Positions 15,822 through 23,693 of a DNA stretch of 64,000 nt are shown here, piece by piece. Each line of letters begins with the position of its first letter. Position 1 is the stretch's first letter. The DNA comes from VAZQ01 sp963739385 (GTDB lineage Bacteria > Pseudomonadota > Alphaproteobacteria > Rhizobiales > Xanthobacteraceae). The position numbers were made by a program, and so were the translations under genes. Location: the NCBI GenBank assembly GCA_963739385.1, contig CAVUAI010000030.1, positions 1-64,000 of the forward strand, written 5' to 3'. Below the pieces are notes generated by a model. The model did no database searches, was not told the DNA's origin, and saw only the letters and a list, made by a program, of their open reading frames with translations.

Positions 15822-16447
15822 CGCCCCCAATCCTCTTCCGCCTCGCGCTTCACAGCTGGCGCCTCCGGGTTCTTGAACTTGAGCCAATCAGGCGACCTGC
15901 CTGAGCGGTAGCGCGAGCCGAGACGCTTCGAAACGATGCCTTCTAGCCCCATCTTGCAGGCATGTCGGAAGACAACGTCGCCGGGATGGGTCAGGTGCTC
16001 ATTCAGGCGCAAGCCCGGCAGATGTCCGCGCAGCAAACTCGCGAGCGTCGCCTTGCGCGTCTCGATCGGTTCGCGCCGTAGGTCCGTGCCATCAAGCTCC
16101 AACAGGTCGAAGGCGTAGAGAAAAACGTGCCGTCCCTCGCGCTTGCGCCGCAGACGCTCGAAAACAGCCAGCCCATTGTCGTCACAGGCGACGGCCTCGC
16201 CGTCGATCAGGCAGGACCGCGCCTTGAGCTGGTTCATCGCCTCAACAATCAACGGATACCGAGGTGCCCAGTCGTGGCCGTTCCGAGTCAACAGCCGGAT
16301 GCCGATCGGATCGCGCCGCGCCATCAACCGATAGCCGTCGTGCTTGATCTCGTGAATCCAATCCGGGCCGGTCGGCGGGCGATCGGCGGGGGAAGGCAGG
16401 CAGGGTTCGATGAAGCCGGAAGGGACCGGGCGGGTACGCAACAACAT
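15818..16447 (-). CDS. minimal ATP-dependent DNA ligase (adenylation domain only)
   Basis: About 209 residues. Nucleotidyltransferase motifs are in order: motif I IHEIKHDGYRL with the nucleophilic Lys (about residue 36), LIDGEAV, motif III FLYAFDLLELDG, motif IV EGIVSKRLGSRYRSG, and motif V DWLKFKN. There is no OB-fold domain, which normal LigC/LigD ligases have for nick closure, so it is half length. Short forms like this occur in rhizobia; activity is uncertain. ATG at 16447; a GTG at 16468 is an alternative. First gene of a tightly packed three-gene set. The closest relatives work in non-homologous end joining, but no Ku is present here. Confidence 0.75.
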   Translation of the reverse strand: MLLRTRPVPSGFIEPCLPSPADRPPTGPDWIHEIKHDGYRLMARRDPIGIRLLTRNGHDWAPRYPLIVEAMNQLKARSCLIDGEAVACDDNGLAVFERLRRKREGRHVFLYAFDLLELDGTDLRREPIETRKATLASLLRGHLPGLRLNEHLTHPGDVVFRHACKMGLEGIVSKRLGSRYRSGRSPDWLKFKNPEAPAVKREAEEDWGR

Positions 16448-16590
16448 GCCGGGACAAGATAGCCGCACCTGCCGCTGAATCCGAGTCTTACCGCACCGTA
16501 TTGATCTTGAAATCCCCGTTTCCTAATCTACCTCGCCGTGCGGAACTTCCATTACGCCGGACATGTCCAACCCATCTCGCAGGGAGAGAG

Positions 16591-16818
16591 ATGATGAAAA
16601 TCGACTATACGACCGCCAGGATGCAAACCCATCGGCGCAATATTCGACGTTATAGCCGCCTGCTCTCAACCCCGCTGACCGATCTTGAGCGCCAGTATCT
16701 CCATAGGCGGATAGCCGAGGAGCAGGCCGAACTGGAGCGGTTGGCTCAAGCGGGACATTCAGGCCAGGACCGTCAGCGTCTTGCAGGTCGACAGTCTCTG
16801 ACTAACGATGCCGGCTAG
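16591..16818 (+). CDS. small helical rhizobial orphan protein
   Basis: 75 residues: DYTTARMQTHRRNIRRYSRL, LTDLERQYLHRRIAEEQAEL, then a polar tail. The pattern TxRMQTxRRNIxRYxRLLxTxLTxLERxYLxRRLxEE is common in short Bradyrhizobium proteins. A purine-rich ribosome site (AGGGAGAG) precedes two adjacent ATGs (16591 and 16594). Function unknown. A hairpin follows the stop. Confidence 0.65.
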   Translation: MMKIDYTTARMQTHRRNIRRYSRLLSTPLTDLERQYLHRRIAEEQAELERLAQAGHSGQDRQRLAGRQSLTNDAG

Positions 16819-16830
16819 GCCCCTCCACAA

Positions 16831-16863
16831 GCAGAACCCCGCCTTGAGGGTGCGGGGCTCTGC
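16831..16863. repeat. hairpin after small gene
   Basis: GCAGA-A-CCCCGC / GCGGGG-C-TCTGC, an 11-pair stem with one mismatch and a nine-base loop, 12 bases after the stop at 16818. No U-run on either strand, so it is a 3' stabilising hairpin or weak terminator. Confidence 0.5.
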
Positions 16864-16940
16864 ACTCGCTCTTACGCATACCCCGCAAGGGGGGAGGGGT
16901 ACGTGTCTTCAACGCGCCAAACGCGGCAGCGTTCCCGCGG

Positions 16941-17144
16941 CTAGTCACCGAAGCCAAGTGGATCGGGCTGTTGGTGAAACTTAAGCTCACCGGCTAACTG
17001 CTTGTGGCTCTGCGCCAAGTAATCACCAGCAAGCTTCATCAGCGCTTCGGATAGAGAGGGAACAGAACATGCAACGGCGAGTTGCGCGCATCGCTGCGCC
17101 AATTCGATATAATCGTCTGAACCGATCATCCGTGCCCCATCCAT
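16941..17144 (-). CDS. small helical rhizobial orphan protein
   Basis: 67 residues from the ATG at 17144: SDDYIELAQRCAQLAVACSV, then SEALMKLAGDYLAQSHKQLA. The IxxDxYxxLAQRCxxLAxxC pattern is typical of short Bradyrhizobium proteins. The frame extends upstream to 17432, but that part crosses the terminator at 17208-17238 and is not credible. Function unknown. Confidence 0.5.
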   Translation of the reverse strand: MDGARMIGSDDYIELAQRCAQLAVACSVPSLSEALMKLAGDYLAQSHKQLAGELKFHQQPDPLGFGD

Positions 17145-17537
17145 CGTGCCATCCCAACTAGACTCGATAACAAGGCCGTAAATTCCCCTGGCTCCGAGGG
17201 AGCAATCGAAAAAGAAAGCCCCGCCGGCGAGCGGGGCTAAGGGGGTCAGCTTAGGGATCCTGCACCTATCGTCGTGCTGGATGACGACGCGGTGACGTGC
17301 GTGGGACAATCCACAGAAAAGGACGGCATCGGAAGAACGGCGGGCCTCCCGTGGAAGCCTGAAAGGAAGCCCGCCGCCCCGCTGGTAGTGACGCGGGCTG
17401 GCTGCCCCGCGCAAACACAGGCAATGCGTCAAAGGCGGCGAAAGTCAGTCCTGTCTACGCTGCCCACAGCCTTTGCTTTCGACGGTTTTTGATCAAAGAG
17501 CCAGCCATCTTGCACGCCTAGCTCTCGTGCGCGCACA
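17145..17537. other. intergenic region with two hairpins
   Basis: About 390 bases downstream of the HlyD gene. It holds the minus-strand terminator at 17208-17238 and a second hairpin at 17338-17376 (CGGCGGGC/GCCCGCCG, 23-base loop, no U-run). No gene seen. Confidence 0.5.
17208..17238 (-). terminator. intrinsic terminator, probable end of glycosyltransferase operon
   Basis: Perfect 8-bp stem AGCCCCGC/GCGGGGCT with a six-base loop and, on the minus strand, TTTCTTTTTC directly after it. It is the first good terminator downstream of the minus-strand genes at 20167-17538. Confidence 0.7.
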
Positions 17538-18680
17538 TCATAGTACGGCACGAGGCAGCGCGAGAGGACCTTCACCGCTCGCAACTTCGGCAGAAGCTGT
17601 GATCCACCTCTTCGCCCGGTCGCCTATCTCACCGACTGCATTGGCGAAATTTTTCATTGCCGGGATACCAGCCCTCATCGCTTCGAACAAGCCCGTTCTG
17701 CAGTTCTGGAGATAGCAATTGGTGATCTGGCTCTTCTGGTCGATTGCGAAGACGTTGCCGTCCGGGAGCGCCACCTGCACCAATTGTCCCCGCCCGCGCG
17801 TCTTGTTTGGCAGCTGAAACTCCGGCGGTAACGCCTCAGTCACCGGCAAAACCTTTTCAATGTACCCGGCAACCGTCTGCCCGCGTGCTTTCACGGCGAC
17901 CTTCTGCCCCACATCAACATCAAACAAGTAGCTCTCCGGGATATAAGCGAGGACGAAGCTGGGCCCCGTGTAGATATTCGCGATGCGGTCCTTACCTCCG
18001 CTCAGGACCTCACCAACCGTGGCCACGTTGGCGCCGATATAGCCGCTGACGGGAGCATAAAGCGCGCCATTATTGTAGGCCTTCTGAAGATCATCATAAG
18101 CTGCCGACACCTGGTCGAAAGCCTTCTTGTTAGCATCCACCTCGATTTCCAGCGAACCTTGCTCAGCCTTGAGGGATAAGTGTCGCTCCGATGCCTGCAC
18201 GCTCGCACTTGTCATTTCTTGAAGGTTTTTACTTACCGTCAAGCCATTGGTGCCGGCCTTCTGAAGTACATTCAGGAAGCCTTCAGTCTGCGTGACGTTC
18301 TGTTCGGCGAGCGGCATCAGCGTGGTCACCACGCCTTTGCGAGCAGCAAGCTGAGCGATTCGACTGCTGATACGCGCCTTTTCTGCCGCGAGCTCTGCGA
18401 GAGATCGCAACATCGTAGCCGATTCAACAGTCGCTATCTTCTGGCCCGCCTCAATCTTGTCACCCGGCCGGACGTATACATCGCGGACGCGCGCGTCCTG
18501 CCAAGGCGCAGCGACTGCAACGCGCTGGCGTGTCACGATGCCATCGGCGCTCAGGAGCACCGAGTCGCCGGATAGGACATACGCCACTGCCGCACCAACT
18601 CCGCCGAGGAGCATCGTGGTGAGCACCACCCTCCGCAGTTTCTTCCAGCCTAGTTTGCTCGCTTGAAGTTCCTTGCTCAT
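17538..18680 (-). CDS. HlyD-family membrane fusion protein
   Basis: 380 residues. A single N-terminal anchor (VVLTTMLLGGVGAAVAYVL, about residues 18-36) leaves the rest periplasmic. A split biotinyl-lipoyl-like domain brackets a coiled coil: RVRDVYVRPGDKIEAGQKIA, then ALYAPVSGYIGANVATVGEV, and a beta-barrel segment with YLFDVDVGQKVAVKARG. The architecture is that of HlyD/Alg44-type adaptors linking an inner-membrane synthase or pump to the outer membrane. It is the last gene after the NfrB-like glycosyltransferase and the wecB remnant, so a polysaccharide-export role is inferred. No ABC or MFS pump is adjacent. Confidence 0.85.
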   Translation of the reverse strand: MSKELQASKLGWKKLRRVVLTTMLLGGVGAAVAYVLSGDSVLLSADGIVTRQRVAVAAPWQDARVRDVYVRPGDKIEAGQKIATVESATMLRSLAELAAEKARISSRIAQLAARKGVVTTLMPLAEQNVTQTEGFLNVLQKAGTNGLTVSKNLQEMTSASVQASERHLSLKAEQGSLEIEVDANKKAFDQVSAAYDDLQKAYNNGALYAPVSGYIGANVATVGEVLSGGKDRIANIYTGPSFVLAYIPESYLFDVDVGQKVAVKARGQTVAGYIEKVLPVTEALPPEFQLPNKTRGRGQLVQVALPDGNVFAIDQKSQITNCYLQNCRTGLFEAMRAGIPAMKNFANAVGEIGDRAKRWITASAEVASGEGPLALPRAVL

Positions 18681-18706
18681 CGCTTTTCCGTTCTACTGGC
18701 ATTCAG

Positions 18707-18826
18707 CTATTCGGCAGCGAGATCGCCTCGTACCTGCGGATTCAGATGGGCCGGCAGAACGATCGTCGCCACCCGTGCAAATTTGATGATCTCAGGGCGA
18801 GTGCCAAAGCAACTAGAAATCCGCAT
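18707..18826 (-). pseudogene. internally deleted UDP-GlcNAc 2-epimerase (wecB) remnant, 39 codons
   Basis: An intact 39-codon frame with a strong ribosome site (GAGGAG, six bases before the ATG). Residues 1-18 (MRISSCFGTRPEIIKFAR) match the N-terminal nucleotide-sugar loop of non-hydrolysing UDP-GlcNAc 2-epimerases (FGTRPEAIKMAP). The next part, ATIVLPAHLNPQVR, matches a motif from the second half of the same enzyme (IVYPVHLNPNVRE). About 200 intervening residues and the C-terminus are gone. WecB makes UDP-ManNAc. Its place between an NfrB-like synthase and an HlyD adaptor suggests it once supplied that synthase. Confidence 0.6.
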
Positions 18827-18841
18827 ATGTGTCTCCTCAAA

Positions 18842-20167
18842 TTATCGAACTGCGTTCGCAAAATTGTCGGGAAGCTCGTGGACGGTTTTTGACCAGACGA
18901 CTGGCTTGGTTGCGAATTCTGATTCGCCGAGGTACGTCTTCCACGCTCGAAAGACCGCGACCATGTTAATGTAGAGGGCAAGGGGCCATCTCACCGCTAC
19001 CCCGAACCAGTCCAACACGCCGTAGACTTTGCGACAGGCGGCGACGCGGACGATGTAGCGGACGATCAGTGCGATCAGATTGGCCCACATTGACAGAACG
19101 AAGGCCGGCTCGAGCGGCATCTCTGAAAAATCGAGATAGCCAAGGACAAGAAGGCCGAGCAAAGCGAGGGAGAGCGGCGGCAGAAAGTTCGTAATCAGGC
19201 CTTTGCGGTCGCGTACAAAAAAGTAGAAGTCCCATGGGCCCCCCTTCCAGCCAAGTTTGCACATCGCCTCGAAGTTGGTGCCATAAACCCAGCGGGACTT
19301 TTGCTTGATCGAAGCCTCAAGTGTCTTGGGGAAGAACTCGCGGGTGGCGACGAAGTCGAGGCCTTCCTCTGCATTGGCTGAAACGGCGGCGAATGCGCAC
19401 TTGAAGCCCTCACGCTTCGCCTCTACGCCGAGGATGTAATCCTCCGTGACCGTTCCCGACATGAGAACCTGCCCGCGGGTCTGCAGGAAGTGCTTGAGGA
19501 GCTTTTTTGTCATGCAGGTGCCTACTCCTGCCGAGGGAATGCAGGCGCCGACCGCGTCGCGGACGATCATCTCCCGGGTGTGTCGCTCTGCAAACTCGTC
19601 CATGTAAGTGGACGCGACGTGGGCTCCTTTCCCTCGATTGAGCGAGAAGACCGGCACCTGAACATAGTCATACTCGCAGGCGTATGCAGCATAGATCTGG
19701 AATGTTCGCGGATCGATAACGTCCTCACTGTCGTGCAGCACGACCATGTCTGGGCAGTCGTCATTGCTGAATACCTGCGAAAACATTTCGTTGAGCATCT
19801 GACCCTTTGAGGTCGGTCCAAGCAGTGTATTGATGATAACCCGCACGCGATCAGGGTGCTTCGCTTCAAGCTCTTTGGCGACGCGAACCGTCCCGGTGTC
19901 GTTTGGGTACACTCCGAGGAAAAATGAAACCTCCGGGGCCTGAATTCGAGCGAGATTGCCCTCGACCATCTTTCCAAGCACATCCTCTTCGTGCCAGTTC
20001 GCGACGAATACTGCAGTCTTGGGGATCGCATGGGCGCGCTCAACCAAGCCCGGAAGCCGGAAGCGCACAATTCCGAGGGCCAATAGATCGATGAACGCGT
20101 CGTCGAGAGACGAAATTGTAATCAGGATGCTGACCAGGAACAGCAGGATGATCAGTAGCTCACTCAC
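18842..20167 (-). CDS. NfrB-like processive family 2 glycosyltransferase
   Basis: 441 residues. Starts with GTG at 20167 (GAGGA upstream). One N-terminal membrane segment, a GT2 catalytic domain, and three or four C-terminal segments. Catalytic signs in order: VANWHEEDVLGKM, GVYPNDTGT, HDSEDVIDP (metal-binding Asp cluster), SAGVGTCMTKK, TEDYILG, and QKSRWVYG (the QxxRW of processive synthases). GPTSKGQMLN and the PNDTGT region strongly recall NfrB, the phage N4 receptor-glycan synthase, but the C-terminal c-di-GMP-responsive extension of NfrB is absent. It heads an operon with the wecB remnant and the HlyD protein. Product inferred: an exported amino-sugar polymer. Confidence 0.85.
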   Translation of the reverse strand: MSELLIILLFLVSILITISSLDDAFIDLLALGIVRFRLPGLVERAHAIPKTAVFVANWHEEDVLGKMVEGNLARIQAPEVSFFLGVYPNDTGTVRVAKELEAKHPDRVRVIINTLLGPTSKGQMLNEMFSQVFSNDDCPDMVVLHDSEDVIDPRTFQIYAAYACEYDYVQVPVFSLNRGKGAHVASTYMDEFAERHTREMIVRDAVGACIPSAGVGTCMTKKLLKHFLQTRGQVLMSGTVTEDYILGVEAKREGFKCAFAAVSANAEEGLDFVATREFFPKTLEASIKQKSRWVYGTNFEAMCKLGWKGGPWDFYFFVRDRKGLITNFLPPLSLALLGLLVLGYLDFSEMPLEPAFVLSMWANLIALIVRYIVRVAACRKVYGVLDWFGVAVRWPLALYINMVAVFRAWKTYLGESEFATKPVVWSKTVHELPDNFANAVR

Positions 20168-20919
20168 GATAAGGATCCTCGTTAATGCCGGCGGGTCAGT
20201 TCCGTGGATGCCCGGACAGACAATTGCCGGTCATTTCAGTCACAGTTGAAGCCCTTCAGGATCAACTCCATTGCGCAAATAGCCGGGGCAAACGACCTAC
20301 CTTTCGTGCTAGAGCCAGCATGGACCGGTTGGTCCCGCACGCAGTAGCATTCCTTGATCGCTCATCATGCTCAGCTCTCCCGATCATTTGGCCAGATAAG
20401 CGTTCGTCGAGCGATAGCGGTCAGAGGTTCGTCATGTTGGCTTAAACTTTCGTAAGATTTGATGCTTCGTACGACGAGCCTCACGAAACACAATTGAAAC
20501 ATTGAATAGATCAATCGGAGTATAGAGCGCACGCACATGTGCCGAATCACGGGCTTGGCCTACCCCGCTTCAACGTCGGTCGCTCTAATACGAACATAAC
20601 GACGGAGTGGGCGGCTCTGTTGGGACTGACCTTGGATGGGGCGCCACCCCGATGACCGCATCGAGGGGCCCACCGGAGATCGAAGAGCTTGCCAAACGGA
20701 ACGGCGGTGCAAGGGTCTAATTCGAAAAGCTATCTGGTTTGCATCTTGGCCCCACTCAGGTCATCTGCCGCAACATCACATTCAACTGTTCGTGGTCGCA
20801 GTACATGAACCGCTATGCGCCGCCGGCGGTTGGGACCCGATCGCCCTGCGCTTACCCGCGCCTGCGGGCGGTGGTTAGAGCGCTCAACTGGCGAGTATTC
20901 ATTCGATCCCGACCTCCTC
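20168..20919. other. no gene recognised
   Basis: About 750 bases upstream of the glycosyltransferase operon. Frames here are short or shadow-like. A direct repeat of TTCGTA occurs twice at about 20450-20475. The promoter of the operon should lie here, but I cannot place it. Confidence 0.45.
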
Positions 20920-20964
20920 CGGCATCGCCGCCACGCCGCCGAGAAGCGTGATGAAATCCGACGC
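20920..20964 (-). pseudogene. trace of an ABC binding-protein signal sequence
   Basis: Minus-strand SDFITLLGGVAAMP resembles the conserved start (RRREFITLLGGAAA) of a Bradyrhizobium family of ABC substrate-binding proteins. Nothing beyond 15 residues is recognisable. Could be chance. Confidence 0.22.
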
Positions 20965-20979
20965 CTTGAGGCCGCGACG

Positions 20980-21105
20980 TGCGCCATGATGGCGCGTCTC
21001 GACCGTTGGGCTAGAGCGACGCGCGATCTGCTCAACATCCTCGATGCCATTGGCAAGGCTGGCGCCGGTTTCAAGTCGCTGGTGACCCTGGCCGAGAGAA
21101 ACTGA
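20980..21105 (+). pseudogene. serine recombinase catalytic-domain fragment
   Basis: Plus-strand MMARLDRWARATRDLLNILD followed by AIGKAGAGFKSL matches the resolvase catalytic-domain segment (RLDRLARSTRDLLNIL...GAGFKSL). It then diverges (VTLAERN) and stops. The N-terminal Ser region and C-terminus are missing. Opposite orientation to the two recombinase tails at 7.7 and 9.5 kb. Confidence 0.6.
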
Positions 21106-21572
21106 GCCCACCAGGGTCGGGAGTACCGAGTGAAACGGGGGGGCCCGTTACCGGCCACGGCTCGGGGTTCGGGACGAGAGACCGAAGCGGAGCCTGCAGG
21201 ATGGCTAGAACGAGCTGCGCGGCGCTGCTAAGAGGTTGCCGAAAAGAGCATGTCTAACCGAGAGCGGTGGCCGGGCTCCCGAGGATGCGAAACTGTCATA
21301 TTGTTCTAGCCTGAATGCCTTGCTTCGAATCACTGGCGCCTTGCGAAGGCGTCCACTGTCGTTCCGGTAGCGCCCGCGAAGCCGTTCACCCCCGCCCTTC
21401 TCCTTGTGGAGGCCGATAAAAGGGGCCATCCAGCCCACTGGTGAGCTATTCGCTGCGATAGCGAGTGGGTTAGGGTCGCTTCAAACCCGCATGAGCGGGC
21501 ATTTGGTGGGGTAGGATGGTGGGTAGGACGGTAGGTTACGGCGAAAAGGGCCATAACATTGGCATAAAGCGC
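21106..21572. other. no gene recognised; boundary of accessory region
   Basis: About 470 bases between the recombinase fragment and the ThDP enzyme. A minus-strand frame here is a continuation of the enzyme gene's shadow. G-rich runs near 21500 may hold an alternative start for the enzyme. Confidence 0.45.
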
Positions 21573-23240
21573 ATGTCCGGGGCGGAATGCCTCGCCGACA
21601 TGCTCAAAGGCTACGGCGTCACCCACGTGTTTCACGTGCCGGCCGTGCTGCGCAAAACCTTCGCCGTGATGGAAGGCCGCACCGACATCAAGCGGCTGCA
21701 CGTCCACGGGGAGAAGGCCGCCGCCTATATGGCCGACGGCTATGCGCGAGCGTCGGGCAAGCCCGGAATCTGCGCGGCGCAGGTGATCGGTGCGCTCAAC
21801 CTGGCGGCCGGCCTGCGCGACGCGTGGCTCGCGCACTCGCCGGTGATCGCTCTGACCGGAGGGCGCGAGCCGAAAACCAAGTTTCGCAAGGTCTACCAGG
21901 AGATCGACGATGTGCCGGCATTCGAGCCGGTGACCAAGTTCAATGCCACGGTGGACGACGTGGCGCGTTTTCCCGACATGGTGCGGCAGGCGTTCCGCGT
22001 CGCAACCTCGGGTACGCCCGGCCCGGTGCACCTGCAGTTCCGCGGCAACGAGGGGCAAGTCGACGCCGAGGAGGCGGAGATGGAGCCGTTGTGCGAGCCG
22101 CAGTTCGCACGAGTTCCGCCGTTCCGCCCGGCGCCGGACGATGCGAGCGTCATGGCGGCGCTCACGCGGCTGCAGCATGCGCAACGGCCGGTCATCGTAG
22201 CCGGCGGCGGCGTACGCGCCTCGGGTGCATCGGCGGAACTCATGGCGCTCGCGGAGGCGATGCAAATCCCGGTCGCTACCTCGCTCAACGGCAAGGACGC
22301 GATTCCGGGGAGCCATCCGCTTTCGGTCGGAGTCGTCGGCACCTATTCGCGTGAAAGCGCAAACCGCGTGGTCAACGCCGCCGATCTCGTCTGCTTCGTC
22401 GGCACCGAGACCGGCGGCATGACCACGCATTTCTGGGCGGTGCCGAAGATCGGCACGCCGGCGATCCAGATCGACATCGATCCGGAGGCGATCGGGCGCA
22501 ACTATCCGCTGCTCGCCGGCGTCAATGGTGACGCCAAGGTCACGCTCGCGCGCATGCTCGCCGCAGCCGATCGTGCCAGCGCCGGGAAACGCAAGGCCTG
22601 GATCGAGGAGGTGGAGAGCATCCGCAAGCAGTGGGCGGACAAATACCGGGCGGCGCTGACCTCCGATGCCGTGCCGGTGCGCCCCGAGCGCATTTGCGCG
22701 GAGCTTTCGCGACACGTGCCGGACGATGGCATCGTCGTGGTCGATACCGGCCACGCCGGCATGTGGATGGGCGGCATGTACGACCTCACCAGTCCCCGAC
22801 AGAGCTACATGCGCAGCGCCGGCCATCTCGGCTGGGCTTTCCCGGCAGGGTTGGGGGCAAAGTGCGCATGCCCCGAGCGGCCGGTCATCACCTTCACGGG
22901 CGACGCCGGGCTGTGGTACCACATCGCCGAGATCGAAACCGCCGCGCGCTGGCGCATCAACGCGGTCACCGTCGTCAACAACAATTCGAGCGGCAACCAG
23001 TCGAAACGCGGCTTCGACCGCGTCTATGGCGGCACCCAGACCGAGCAGGCGCGGGAGATGTGGACCTTCAGCAAGGTCAACTTCGCGCGCATCGCCGAGG
23101 ACATGGGAGCGGTCGGGATCAGGGTCGAGAAGGCGGCAGACATCGCTCCCGCCATCGCGCAGGCCTTGAAGGGCGACCGCCCGGCGATCATCGACGTCGT
23201 CACCGACATCGATGCGCTCGCGCCGCTGGCGGTGAGTTGA
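21573..23240 (+). CDS. thiamine-diphosphate enzyme, acetolactate synthase-like
   Basis: 555 residues, normal three-domain ThDP architecture. The pyrimidine-binding domain has HGEKAAAYMADGYAR with the catalytic Glu at about residue 47. A central domain follows (AQRPVIVAGGGVRASG). The C-terminal PP-binding domain has GDAGLWYHIAEIET about residues 443-456 and NNNSSGNQ, the GDG...NN motif with Ala for the third residue. It resembles acetolactate synthase or benzoylformate decarboxylase relatives; the substrate is uncertain. The start is uncertain: the ATG at 21573 gives the usual N-terminus, while one at 21516 adds 19 residues. Monocistronic. Confidence 0.85.
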   Translation: MSGAECLADMLKGYGVTHVFHVPAVLRKTFAVMEGRTDIKRLHVHGEKAAAYMADGYARASGKPGICAAQVIGALNLAAGLRDAWLAHSPVIALTGGREPKTKFRKVYQEIDDVPAFEPVTKFNATVDDVARFPDMVRQAFRVATSGTPGPVHLQFRGNEGQVDAEEAEMEPLCEPQFARVPPFRPAPDDASVMAALTRLQHAQRPVIVAGGGVRASGASAELMALAEAMQIPVATSLNGKDAIPGSHPLSVGVVGTYSRESANRVVNAADLVCFVGTETGGMTTHFWAVPKIGTPAIQIDIDPEAIGRNYPLLAGVNGDAKVTLARMLAAADRASAGKRKAWIEEVESIRKQWADKYRAALTSDAVPVRPERICAELSRHVPDDGIVVVDTGHAGMWMGGMYDLTSPRQSYMRSAGHLGWAFPAGLGAKCACPERPVITFTGDAGLWYHIAEIETAARWRINAVTVVNNNSSGNQSKRGFDRVYGGTQTEQAREMWTFSKVNFARIAEDMGAVGIRVEKAADIAPAIAQALKGDRPAIIDVVTDIDALAPLAVS

Positions 23241-23300
23241 ACGATCCGCACGGCCGCCGGCGTGGGGGCGCGCAGGTCCGCCTTGGATGGAGCGCCGGCG

Positions 23301-23693
23301 TCAATCCTCCGGGGTGAGGCGCCGCCGCACGCCCCAGCTCTCGAGAATCGCGGATATCTCCGGGGCGACAAAAAACCTCGCGCTCTCCTGATCGTAGTTC
23401 TCGAGCAGGAGTTCGTCGTATTCCGTCAAGGTGTGCCGGACATACGCGACGAGCGACAACCATGCCGCGGTTTCCGGGGCGGCAACGCTCAGTCCGGCGC
23501 TGTCGAGGGCGTGGTCGACGACGGCGCCGAATTCATGCGCCGGTATTCGCGGTGCCAGCCGGCGCAGCGCGGTTTCGATGTCATGGCGCTTGGCCACGTC
23601 GCTATGCCTGCGAGGAATCGATGAACTATCCCGGACCTCGGCGGGATTATCGGTTATCATCGTCGCGAAATCGAGAGCTGCGAGTCGGACCAT
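23301..23693 (-). CDS. DUF2293 domain protein
   Basis: 130 residues. The segment IETALRRLAPRIPAHEFGAV, then HALDSAGLSVAAPETAAWLS, AYVRHTLTEYDELL and FFVAPEISAILESWGVRRRL matches the DUF2293 family as I know it: short proteins of unknown function. Its start is uncertain. The GTC/ATG at 23693 overlaps the ATG of the divergent permease; an internal ATG at 23660 is the alternative. No ribosome site is clear at either. Convergent with the ThDP enzyme, 60 bases apart. Confidence 0.65.
   Translation of the reverse strand: MVRLAALDFATMITDNPAEVRDSSSIPRRHSDVAKRHDIETALRRLAPRIPAHEFGAVVDHALDSAGLSVAAPETAAWLSLVAYVRHTLTEYDELLLENYDQESARFFVAPEISAILESWGVRRRLTPED

Noticed and set aside
17338..17376. hairpin as a terminator
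   Set aside because: No U-run on either strand and a 23-base loop; kept only as structure within the intergenic entry.
20450..20475. direct TTCGTA repeat as an operator
   Set aside because: Six-base repeat with no dyad and no located promoter; chance is likely.
20730..21158. 142-codon minus-strand frame rich in Arg/Ser
   Set aside because: It is antisense to the resolvase fragment and has shadow composition.
21330..22922. 530-codon minus-strand frame
   Set aside because: Antisense of the ThDP enzyme; His/Arg-rich shadow of a high-GC gene.
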